From Gavia stellata (taxonomy: Eukaryota > Chordata > Aves > Gaviiformes > Gaviidae), in NCBI RefSeq assembly GCF_030936135.1, contig NC_082594.1, forward strand, positions 128,750,668 through 128,814,667: 64,000 nt of DNA. Reading direction: 5' to 3'. Numbering within the stretch: position 1 is the first letter of the stretch; every line of letters starts with the position of its first letter. Both the position numbers and the translations under genes were made by a program. The notes beneath the pieces were generated by a model. It was not told the DNA's origin and did not search any database. It worked only from the letters and a program-made list of their open reading frames with translations. This document shows, piece after piece, positions 24,501 through 33,795 of the stretch.

Positions 24501-26035
24501 GCTTTCAGGGCTGGCACCTTTAGTGTAGGAGCAATCGCCAGACATTCTCAATATCGGTTTTGAGCTCTCGCCAGGTTGAGCAGGAGAGCCAGTGTACGTT
24601 GGAAGCATTAGCAGCCTAAACAAGTTCAGAGGCCAAGTGTTTGTGGTTTGTTTGAGAGGTTACCAGTGGGAGATGAGGATCGGCAACAGCTTTCAGGGCT
24701 GGCCCCTTTAGTGTAGGAGCTATCGCTGGACGTTCGCAATAACAGTGTTGAGCTCTGGCCAGATTGAGCAGGGGAGCAAGTATATGCTGGAACTTTTAGC
24801 AGCCTAAACAAGTTCAGAGCCCAAGTGTTTGTGGTTCGTTTGGGAGGTTACCAGTGGGAGATGAGGACCAGCAAAGGCTTTCAGGGCTGGCACCTTTAGT
24901 GTAGGAGCAATCGCTGGACGTTCGCAGTTTCAGTGTTGAGCTCTGACGTGAATTAGCGAGAGGAAGCGATGATACGTCTGGACCTTTGAGTGTCTAAAGA
25001 AGTTCAGAGGCCAAGTGTTTGTGGTTCGTTTGAGAGGTTACCAGTGGGAGATGAGGACCAGCAAGAGCTTTCAGAGCTGGCCCCTTTAGTGTAGGAGCAA
25101 TCGCCAGACATTCTCAGTATCGGTGTTGACCTCTGTCCGGATTGAGCACGAGACCCAGTGTTCGTTGGAACTTTTAGCAGCATAAACAAGTTCAGAGGCC
25201 AAGTGTTTGTGGTTCGTTTGAGAGGTTACCAGTGGGAGATGAGGACCAGCAACAGCTTTTAGGGCTGGAACCTTAAATGTAGGAGCAATCGCTGGACGTT
25301 CCCAATTTCAGTGTTGAGCTCTGACGTGAATTAGCGAGAGGAAGCGATGATACGTCTGGACCTTTGAGAGAATAAACAAGTTCAGAGGCCAAGTGTTTGT
25401 GGTTGGTTTGGGAGGTTGCCAGTGGGAGATGAGGACTAGCAAGAGCTTTCAGGGCTGGCACCTTTAGTGTAGGAGCAATCGCTTGACGTTCGCAATATCA
25501 GTGTTGAGCTCTGACGTGAATTAGCGAGAGGTAGCGATGATACGTCTGGAGCATTGAGTGTCTAAACAATTTCAGAGGCCAGGGGTTTGTGGTTCCTTTG
25601 AGAGGTTACCAGTGGGAGATGAGGAACAGCAACAGCTTTAGGGCTGGGCCATTTAGTGTTGGAGCAATCGCTGGACGTTCGAAATTTCAATATTGATCTC
25701 TGCCCAGATTGAGCAGGAGAGCAAGTGTACGTTGGAACTTTTAGCAGCCTAAACAAGTTCAGAGGCCAAGTGTTTGTGGTTCGTTTGAGAGGTTATCAGT
25801 GGGAGATGTGGACCCGTACAGCTTTCAGTGCTGGCAATTTTAGACTAGCAGCAATCGTTGAACGTTTGCATTTTGGTGTTGGGCTGTGGCCACATTGAGC
25901 AGGAGAGCGAGTGTACGTTGAAAATTCTAGTAGTATAAACATGTTTAGAGCTCAAGTGTTTGTAATTCATTTGAGAGGTTACCCACTGGAGAAGACGATC
26001 AGCAACAGCTTTCAGCGTTGCCACCTTTAGAGTTA
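21541..26035 (+). repeat. Mixed type A (190 bp) / type B (188 bp) diverged satellite
   Basis: The same satellite continues in the same orientation but becomes heterogeneous. Type B units keep the left 128 bp or so (CAAGTTCAGAG to GAGCTCTG). The rest is a diverged version with GGCCAGATTGAGCAGGAGAG, GTGTACGTTGG and CTTTTAGCAGCCTAAAC, giving a 188-bp period. By eye, units ending near 21,968, 22,347, 22,537, 23,487, 23,865, 24,053, 24,241, 24,618, 24,806, 25,185, 25,752 and 25,940 are type B. Those ending near 22,155, 22,727, 22,917, 23,107, 23,297, 23,677, 24,430, 24,997, 25,375 and 25,564 are type A. Substitutions increase towards 26 kb. Confidence 0.9.
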
Positions 26036-27720
26036 CCAAGTTCATCTTGTTTAGACTACTAAGAGTTCCAACATACACTTGCTGTCCTGCTCAATCTGGC
26101 CAGAGCTCAACACTGAAATTGCGAACGTCCAGCAATTGCTCCTACACTAATGGTGCCAGCCCTGAAAGCTGTTGCTAGTCCTCATCAGCAACTGGTAAAC
26201 CCTAAACTCAAAACAAACACTTGGCCTCTGAAACTTTGTAGACTCGCAAAGGTCGAGACTTATGATCCCTTGCTATTGCTATTTGTCATCAGAGATCAAC
26301 ACCGAAATTGCAAACGTAAAGCAACTGCACCTATTCTAAAGTTGCCAGCACTGAAAACAGTTGCTGTCCCTCAACTCCCACTGGTAGCCTCTAAAATGAA
26401 CCCCAAACACTTGGGCTATGGACTTTTTTAGGCTAGTAAAAGTTAAAATATACACTCACTCTCCTTCTTAATCTGGCCAGAGCTCAACACCGAAATTGCA
26501 AACGACCAGCGATTGCTCCTAGTCTAAAGGTGCCAGCACTGAAAGCTGTTGCTGGTCCTAATGAGCCACTGTAACCTCTAAAATGAACACAAACACTTGG
26601 GCTCTGAAACTCTTATGACACTCAAAGGTCCGTACGTGTGATCGCTTGCTCTCACATATTGTCATGAGAGCTTAACACCGTAATTGCAAACGTCCAGCGA
26701 TTGCTCCTACACTGAAGGTGCCAGCACTGAAAGCTGTTGCTACTCCTCATCTCCCACTGCTAACCTCTAAAACGAATGACAAACACTTGGCCTCTGAACT
26801 TGTTTAGACACTCAAAGGTCCAGACGTATCATTGCTTCCTCACATTAATTCACGTCAGAGCTCAACCCTGAAATTTAGAACGTCCAGCGATTGCTCCTAC
26901 ACTAAAGGTGCCAGCCCTGAAAGCTCTTGCTGGTCTTCATCTCCCACTGGTAACCTCTCAAACGAACCACAAACACTTGGCCTCTGAACTTGTTTAGACA
27001 CTCAAAGGTCCAGACGTATGATCGCTTGCTCTCACTAATTCTCGTCAGAGCTCAACTCCGAAATTTCGAACGTCCAGCGATTTTTCCTACTCTGAGGGTT
27101 CCAGCACCAAAAGCTGATGTTGGCCCCCACCTCCCACTGGTAACCTCTAAAATGAACCACAAACATTTGGGCTCTGAACTTGTTTAGACTACTAAAAGTT
27201 CCAACATACACTTGCTCTCCTGCTCAATGTGGCCAGAGCTCAACACCGAAATTGCAGTTGTCCAGCAATTGCTCCTACTCTAAAGGTGCCTGCACTGAAA
27301 GCTGTTGCTGGCAATCACCTCCCACTGGTAAACTCTAAAACGAACCGCAAACAAGTGGGCTCCGAACTTGTTCAGATACTCAAAGGTCCAGACGTATGAT
27401 GGCTTGGTGTTGCTAATTCTCGTCAGAGCTCAACACTGAAATTGCAAATGTCCAGCAATTAATCCTACTCTAAAGGTGCCAGCGCCGAAAGCTGTTTCTG
27501 GCCCTGACCTCCACTGGTAACCTCTAAAATGAACCACAAACACTTAAGCTCTGAACTTGTTTAGACTACTAAAACTTCTAATATACACTCAGTCTCCTGC
27601 TAAATCTGGCCAGAGCTCAACACTGAAATTGCAAACGTCCAGCAATTGCTCCTATTTAAAGCTGCCATCACTGAAACCTGTTGGTGCTCTTCATCTCTCA
27701 CTGTTAACGTCTAAAATGAA
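26036..27720 (-). repeat. Inverted, strongly diverged satellite monomers at the array edge
   Basis: At about 26,035-26,050 the repeat flips: from here the reverse complement of the monomer appears on the + strand (CTTGTTTAGAC, then CAAAGGTCCAGACGTATGAT or GTTCCAACATACACTTGC, CAGAGCTCAACAC, GTCCAGCGATTGCTCCTAC, CCCACTGGTAACCTCT). About nine monomers can be followed at 188-190 bp spacing, with boundaries near 26,048, 26,236, 26,424, 26,610, 26,800, 26,988, 27,178, 27,366 and 27,555. Both types are present, B at 26,048, 26,424, 27,178 and 27,555 and A at the others. They are clearly more diverged than the core, with many substitutions and lost CpGs. Satellite similarity stops at about 27,720. 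Confidence 0.9.
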
Positions 27721-28390
27721 CCTGCTGTGTCAGGAAGTTATCTTTCACACACTCCAGGAACCTCCAGGACTGTTTTTTTTCTGCTGTGTTATATTTGCAG
27801 CAGACATCTGGTAAGTTGAAGTCTCCCACAATAACAAGGGCTTGTGACTGTTAGACTTTTGCCAGTTGCTTGTAGAATGCTTCATCAGCTTCTTCATCCT
27901 GTTTCGGCGGTCTATAACAGACCCCCAGCAGGATATCTGACTTGTTAGCCTTCCCCCTTATCCTTACCCATAAGCATTCATCCTTGTCATCACAATCGTT
28001 GAGCTCTATACAATCAAAACACACCTTAACTTACAGAGCCACCCCACCGCCTCTCCTTCCTTGTCTATCCCTCCTGAAGAGTTTATAGCCATCCATCGCA
28101 GCACTTCAGTCATGCCAGTCGTCCCACCATGTTTCTGTGATGGCGACTACATCATAGCTGTCCTGCTGCACAATGGCTTCCAGCTCCTCCTGTTTGCTGC
28201 CCATGCTGCATGCATTGGAGTAGATGCACTTGAGCTGGGCTATCAATTTCACCCCCAACATTGGCACGCCGGCCCTAGGCTCATCTCTAGGGAGCCTGGT
28301 TTCATCCCCTTCCCCCTTCAAATCTAGTTTAAAGCCCTCAAACTCCTCAGCTGTGGTGGGCCAACTAGAACAAAATACACAAAACAAAAC
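27721..28390 (-). mobile_element. CR1 LINE fragment, endonuclease region, 3'-truncated at the satellite
   Basis: Reading the minus strand from 28,390 gives the start of the CR1 ORF2 endonuclease: LKCIYSNACSMGSKQEELEA, then DVVAITETWWDD. Further downstream, after frame breaks, come the equivalents of GVCYRPPKQDEEADEAFYKQ, LVIVGDFNLPDVC and WRFLECVKDNFLTQQ. The copy is degenerate (a stop follows the QLAKV segment) and not functional. CR1 copies normally lose their 5' end and keep the 3' end. Here the reverse-transcriptase half and 3' tail are missing because the sequence changes to satellite at about 27,720. That points to a rearrangement rather than ordinary incomplete reverse transcription. 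Confidence 0.9.
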
Positions 28391-28694
28391 CCTCTCAGCT
28401 CTGCTCTCCTGTCAGGTGAATAGGGAGGGACAATGCTGTATAGCTCTTTGATATGAAAAGTGGATTTAATCTGAAGTCACCTCGTGTTCCTGTTTACCTA
28501 TTGGTGTAGGGCAGGACTGAATTCTGCAGACCCCACAGGAGAGCCCTCTCCTCCCAAGGGGCACCCTCAGCCAGCACCAATGACAGCTCATGAAAGGAAC
28601 CTGCAAACGGTCTTCCTGAAAGGAGAAAGGAAATTTTGGATGTTTCAATGAGAAACTGATCAGATTTTGTTCAGATAAATCTATGCTAACTTAT
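28391..28694. other. Unassigned spacer between CR1 fragment and OR pseudogene
   Basis: No coding frame or repeat was recognised in these 300 bases. The stretch contains a run reading CTGACAGGAGAGCAGAGCTG on the minus strand just 5' of the CR1 fragment, which could be more CR1 5' sequence. I cannot confirm this. Confidence 0.4.
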
Positions 28695-28835
28695 GTGCTT
28701 TCCTCCTGGAACAGGTCCCTGTGCCCAGAGGAAGAAAATGTCCAACAGCAGCTCCATCACCCAGTTCCTCCTCCCGGCATTTGCAGACACGCGAGAGCTG
28801 CAGCTCTTGCACTTCTGGCTCTTCTTGGGCATCTA
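28695..28835 (+). pseudogene. Inverted copy of the OR14-type 5' end (M1 to TM1)
   Basis: On the plus strand, ATG at 28,738 opens the N-terminus of an avian family 14 olfactory receptor: MSNSSSITQFLLPAFADTRE, continuing LQLLHFWLFLGI, then a TAG stop. It is nearly identical to the minus-strand 5' end of the neighbouring pseudogene (29,585-29,735). Similarity extends upstream into the pyrimidine-rich CTTTCCTCCTGGAACAG stretch, which resembles a splice acceptor before the coding exon. This arm keeps the ATG; the other arm reads ACG at that position. Similarity ends at GGCATCTA (28,835), where the sequence becomes the truncated TM7 region of the minus-strand gene. The arm is therefore one side of a fold-back inversion, not a separate gene. 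Confidence 0.85.
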
Positions 28836-29735
28836 GGAGTACAGCAACTACTAACGAGTACAGCACTACCAGCACCAGCTTGAGACTGGGGAAGGAGATG
28901 GAAGGGGGCTTCAGGTAGGCAAACATGCCAGTGCTGATAAACAGGGAGACCACAACCAGGTGAGGGAGGCAGGTGGAATAGGCTTTGTGCCATCCCTGCT
29001 CAGAGGGGATCCTCAACACGGCCCTCAAGATCTGCACACAGGACAGCATGATGGAAACAAAACACCCAAATGCTAAACAGGCATCAACCACAAGAAGCCC
29101 AACTTCCCTAAGGTAGGAGTGTGAGCAGGAGAGCTTGAGGATCTAGGGGATTTGACAGAAGAACTGGTCCACAGCATTGCCTTGGCAGAGTGGTAGTGAA
29201 AATGTATTGGCTGTGTGCAGGACAGCATAGAGACCACCACTGCCCCAGACAGCTGCTGCCATGTGGACACTAGCTCTGCTGCCCAGGAGCGTCCCGTAGT
29301 GCAGGGGTTTGCAGATGGCAACATAGTGGTCGTAGGCCATGACAGTGAGAAGAAAATACTCAACAGACATAAAGAAAAAGGAAAAGAGCTGGGCCACAAA
29401 CCATTGGTAGGAGATGGCCCTGGTGTCCCAGAGGGAATTGGACATGGCTTTGGGGAGAGTGGTGGAGATGGAGCCCAGGTCAAGGAGGGAGAGGTTGAAG
29501 AGGAAGAAGTACATGCAGTTGTGGAGGCGGTGGTCGCAGGCTATGGTGGTGATGATGAGGCCATTTCCTAGGAGGGCAGCCAGGTAGATGCCCAGGAAGA
29601 GCCAGAAGTGCAAGAGCTGCAGCTCTCGCGTGTCTGCAAATGCCGGGAGGAGGAACTGGGTGATGGAGCTGTGGTTGGACGTTTCATGCCTCTGGGTATG
29701 GTTTTCTGTTGAGGAGGAAAAGGCAGTACTCAGTT
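28836..29735 (-). pseudogene. Olfactory receptor family 14 (avian gamma-c type) pseudogene
   Basis: The minus strand encodes an intronless class A GPCR reading frame typical of the bird-expanded OR14 group. Visible elements are SSITQFLLPAFADTRELQLL (N-terminus), GNGLI in TM1, MYFFLFNLSLLDLGSIS in TM2, MAYDHYVAICKPLHY at the end of TM3 (functional receptors have DRY), FSLPLCQGNAVDQFFCQIP, LKLSCSHSYLREVG in the second loop, KAYSTCLPHLVVVSLFISTG in TM6 and KPPSISFPSLKLVLVVLYS entering TM7. Three lesions make it a pseudogene. The expected start codon reads ACG. A TAG at 29,143-29,145 replaces a glutamine codon after CQIP. The 3' end after VLYS is missing (no NPLIYS motif or tail), replaced by the inverted 5' copy at 28,695-28,835. 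If expressed it would have been an odorant receptor of olfactory neurons. Confidence 0.9.
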
Positions 29736-30910
29736 AAGCCAGACTTCTCTAAGCAAAACATATTGCATGTCTCATTGCAATGCCACACTCAGACTCTTTT
29801 CTCAGGAAGACCTCTCTGCAGCTCCCTCACTTGACCTCTGGGTTTTGCTGCCTGAGGGGACCATTAGGAGCAGGGACTCTGTAATGGGCTCCTGAGGAGT
29901 CCTTCTTGCTGTGCAGTGAGAGGCAACAAGGAACGCAGGGTAACAGCAAATTAAATGCACTCGTGATATACCGAAGAGCTTTTGGAATTGTTTGCAATTT
30001 GCCCAACTGCAGGTCAGAGTTGAGGGGATTTTGTTTTGTTTATCTTGTTCTAGTTGCACTTTCCTCATTGAGGAGTGGGTTTGGCTGGTTGAAATCGCTG
30101 ACATTTCTAATGCACTCCCACAGAAATCCAGTGGGTCCTGAGAGGCAAAGGGGCGGTCGCTTTGTGCAGAGAGAGGAGTTCTGCTCTGCCCACCACTCCT
30201 GTTCTCAGCTGCCCTGTGCTGGCAGCTTGGAGCTGGAGGATGATCACACTCAGGTGTTCCCCTAAAAAGAAACTGGACAGTGCTGAGAGCAGAGGAACAC
30301 AGGTTCAAAGAGCAGATGACAGACTCCGCGCCTTTTCTCAGGGCACCTAAGGAGGATCTCATCTCTCCCCTCCCAGACTGGGACACAGAGGGATCATTGC
30401 AGCTGCCCACACGCAGCTGCCCAGCAGCATTTCCATGGCCTTGGCACCGAGGTGCATTCTCCATGGGGATCCTAAGTAGCACAGAGATCCTATGGGAGGG
30501 CTGTGCCATTCTGGAGGGCACTCAGCAGCCTATCAGGACACCCCAGGGAAAGATCTTAATGTCCTAAAGTTGCCCGGAGGAGACTTGGGCTCTTTGCTCC
30601 CATAGACACATCTGCATAGCAGGACCCAATGGGTCAGCATCTGAACGGGAGCTGAACCTGCCACCCCCACTCCCTGCACTGACTCAGGAGATCCAGAGGT
30701 GAGAGCGAGGGCAGCGCAGGCAGGAGGGGATGGCAGTGAAATGCCACCATGCTCCTGCCAAGGGAGGAGGGACACGCCAAGACAGCTGGAAATCAGGGGT
30801 TTGTCCTTCTCTGGGCTCTGGCTGCTGCAGGGGCAATGCCTGCCCAAGACCCAATGGGCTTGAGGGCAGGGGCTCTGCTTAGGCTGGGAAAGGAGACCAG
30901 GGAGGAGTTC
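29736..30910. other. Unassigned sequence upstream of the OR pseudogene
   Basis: No recognised gene or repeat. A 239-codon minus-strand frame at 29,802-30,521 has no recognisable domain and is serine/proline-rich low-grade sequence, so I regard it as chance. The minus strand just upstream of the receptor (29,700-29,735) carries a pyrimidine tract and CAACAG that would suit the acceptor of an untranslated leader intron, as is usual for OR genes. Confidence 0.4.
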
Positions 30911-31365
30911 ACAGAATCACAGAATCACTGAAGTTGGAAAAGGTCTGTAAGATCATCAAGTCCAACCATCAACCCAACACCACCATGGCAACTAAACAGT
31001 GTCCCACAATGCCACGTCCACAAGTTCCTTGAACACCCCCAGTGATGGTGACTCCACCACGTGCCTGGGCAGGCTGTTCCAGTGCTTCACCACTCTCTCA
31101 GTAAAGAAATTTTTCCTAATATCCAGCCTGAACCTCCGCTGGTGCAACTTGAGGCCATTTCCTCTTGTCCTGTCGCTAGTCACTTGGGAGAAGAGACCAA
31201 CACCCAGCTCTCTGCAGCCCCCTTTCAGGTAATCATAGAGAGTGATAAGGTCTCCCCTCAGCCTCCTCTTCTCCAGACTGAACAACCCCAGTTCCCTCAG
31301 CTGCTCCTCATCAGACTTGTGCTCCAGACCCCTCAGCACGTTCGTTGCCCTTCTCTCAGTTGCTC
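30911..31365 (-). mobile_element. CR1 LINE 3' end (RT C-terminus and 3' tail)
   Basis: The plus strand opens with CACAGAATCACAGAATCA, the reverse complement of the CR1 (ATTCTGTG) tail, so this is the 3' terminus of a minus-strand copy. Upstream on the minus strand (31,339 to 30,992) an open frame of 115 codons matches the CR1 reverse-transcriptase C-terminus: [59 protein letters not shown] and [20 protein letters not shown]. It is 5'-truncated, as is typical. The frame is still open over this piece, so this is one of the younger CR1 copies here. Confidence 0.93.
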
Positions 31366-31690
31366 AGGGGAAGGGGTCTGAGCCGCAGGGACAGCAGGGA
31401 GGTGCCCACATCCTCCTCCCCAGCATTTCTGGCAGCAACTCCCTCTCAATCCCTGCCCGTGTCTCTGCTGCTTGGAGCTGCTCCTGCCAGGAGCCGTCTC
31501 CCTGTCCCCAGCTCAACTCCCAGTCAGTGCTCACACACCCCATCCCAATTGCTGTGCACTCACCTCTGCCTGCAAACACCTCCCAGGGGCAGAGCACTGC
31601 CCAGGGTCATCTCTGCCTGTGCAGGGTCTAAAGACCAGATCACAGAAAACCTGATGTGGCTGGAAAGGGGAGGCTGTTGCTGAGTTAATC
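31366..31690. other. Unassigned GC-rich spacer
   Basis: No gene or repeat recognised. The overlapping open frames on both strands lack recognisable domains and follow the base composition. Confidence 0.4.
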
Positions 31691-32965
31691 TGCTTCTTGA
31701 GAAGTCCCCTTAGAAATGTCAAGAGGTAGAGCTGGAGCTGTGAGAAGCCCTGACCCATGTAGCACTCCCTTGATAGCAGAAGGACCCTGCCCTGCCCTAC
31801 CCTGCTGGGGGTTGCTCCTTCCACCCACAGCTTCTCCCTGCAGTGCAGTGGGGAGCTCCCCAGACAGACTGAGTACTGACCCTGGCAGGTGGCAGAGTCC
31901 CTGACCCAGCACACAGCCCCTGGGGTGCAGGGACCCTGCTCAGAAGGACAGCCCTGGGCTCCCCTGGCTGCACACCCACCTTCACACCCCTGCAGCCATC
32001 CCTGGGAGAAGACAGCCATCATGCCCTGTCCCTCTGATGGTGCAGCAGGGAAGCCGTGCTCCAAAGCACATCCTTTTTCTCTATACTGGAGAAACTGTGA
32101 GAGTCCTCCTGACAGATCCCACAGGCTGTGGGATGAGCCAGCTTTAAGACATCTCTCCATGAACTGCAGATACATTGCCCTTCACGCAAAGACTTACCAT
32201 GTAAAAGGCTGTGATGATTTCTCCGCAAGTGAGCTGTCCTCTGTCCTCTCACTGCCCGCTGCCTTTAACTTCTCTCTGCCTCGCTCCCCTCCTCTCAGTG
32301 CCTGCAGGCAGTACCCTCAGCCCTGCTGCACTTTGCAGAGGAGCTGCTCCTGGGCAGAGCTGTCTCTCTGCAGCGCTGCCCGCTTGCCATGAGCTCCCTC
32401 CATCCCAGGAGCTCGGCCCAGCTCAGCAGCAGAGGACCAACCCAAGGCGGAACTTTCTCTGCCCCTTCTGGGCCCCTTCCAGGTGTCCCTGGGGCTCCAG
32501 GGGAACCTGCTGTGAAACAGGCTGAAGGAATCACTCATGTTCCCTCCCACAGCTGGGGTAAGACATTTCTTTCCAGCAGTGTCATTTCTCCTATCAGAGA
32601 CACAGTTAGGCATGAGAATCATCTTTTCTTGTGCCATCATTAGACAGGACACCCAGAAAATTACAGGGAGGGATCTCCTTTAACCCTGCTGAGGGCAGTG
32701 ATGCAGCTGAGTCATTCAAGGCATCCCATCCTGGGTTTGAAGTCCTGGGGCTAGAAGAGGACTCAGCTTCCTCTCGTGCACACCACAAACCTCTGTTCAC
32801 GTGTGCACAAAATAGGCACCTGCATGTGAGCTCCTTGTCTCAGCTTTCATGTCAGTTAATGGAGATTGAGGGAGTTGTTCAGGTGGGAACACCTGGTAAC
32901 ATTTGAGGTGACACCAGAGTTTGTCCAAGCTATGTGCAGGTGAGTGCAAGCTCTAATGGAGCAAT
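31690..32965 (+). repeat. Left arm of a 1.3-kb inverted duplication (partner at 43,960-45,225)
   Basis: This segment and the reverse complement of 43,960-45,225 are clearly homologous along their length. Matching landmarks on this strand, with the partner positions, are TGAGTGATTCCTTCAGCCTG on the opposite strand (32,520-32,540; partner 44,400), CCTGCAGGCAGTACCCTCAG (32,300; partner 44,620 rc), GAGCTCCCTCCATCCCAGGA (32,391; partner 44,545 rc), CCTGCTGAGGGCAGTGATGC (32,685; partner 44,260 rc) and ACCTGCATGTGAGCTC (32,820; partner 44,095 rc). The minus-strand frame of 79 codons at 32,295-32,534 has a near-identical twin at 44,402-44,641 (+). No known protein family is recognised in it. The element could be an unclassified repeat or a duplicated OR-cluster segment. 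Confidence 0.8.
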
Positions 32966-33795
32966 GCTGAGAGACAAGGCAGCATCTGGGGGCATCGTCT
33001 TGGAGCCTGGAGGGGAATTCCTTTGGTAGAGGGAAATGACAGCGCGTATTTACAGTTAGGACAATTAAAAGCTTCCCTTTCCCTTACATCCACAGCACCT
33101 ACAGAGGTAGTCAGCTGACCAGATGGAGATAAGTCCCTCTCCTTCTTTTCTCCATCAGCTGTATTTCCTAGATCTCCACTGACTGTAATGGCAGTTGTCT
33201 CATGGACATCCCCCCAGTGCTTAACCTGGTCCAAGGCAGCTGCTCAATGGCCACACACAGGCCTGGAGTGCTACACAAGATGACAGGGCTCACCAGCACA
33301 ATGGCCTGTGGCTGCAAGGGACAGCACAGGACCTATGGGAAAGCCATTCCGGTTCAGAGGGGATGTGGGACAGACACCCCAGACAGCGTTGCAGACAGGT
33401 TCGGTTCCTTTGTGCAAGCCCAGGTGGCATCTCAGGCAGATTCAGTTTCCGTTGGCGAGCGACTGAATCCCATCCCTGCAGTGAGGCAAGGTCTGACCCG
33501 AGTTCATCCAGCTGATGCAAAGCAGCTCATGAACAGGAAGCCCATCGCACTGGGGACTCCAATCATTTGGCTTCTCCCAAACTCTCTTGGTACTTCTTTC
33601 AACAAGCCTTTGCTCAGCCCTTTGATGATACAATCAAGGAAGAGGTGAATGATTATCACAGTGTTCCTGGATTACAGCATCTCCAAAGCCAAGGACATTT
33701 TCAGCAGTACCTTGTCTTCCTGGAGATCATCTTCACCTCCACCACAGGCCCTCAGAACCTGCAATCAGGATAAGGCAGAGGAGAAAGGCTTATTT
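32966..33795. other. Unassigned sequence
   Basis: No gene recognised. A short stretch at about 33,660-33,770 (TTGTCTTCCTGGAGATCATC, TTCACCTCCACCACAG) resembles about 48,960-49,030 (GTCCTTCTTGGAGATCAGC, TTCACCTCTGTCACAG), so an unclassified repeat is probably present at both places. Confidence 0.35.

Noticed and set aside
1..26035. A regularly spaced repeat array that could suggest CRISPR
   Set aside because: The units are contiguous with no unique spacers, the period is 190 bp, and the surrounding genes are avian.
29802..30521. 239-codon minus-strand open frame upstream of the receptor pseudogene
   Set aside because: No recognisable domain, low-complexity Ser/Pro/Arg composition, and not part of the OR14 coding exon. 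Probably chance in GC-rich DNA.
31531..32175. 214-codon minus-strand open frame
   Set aside because: It overlaps the inverted repeat arm, its partner arm does not keep the same frame, and there is no domain or splice context.
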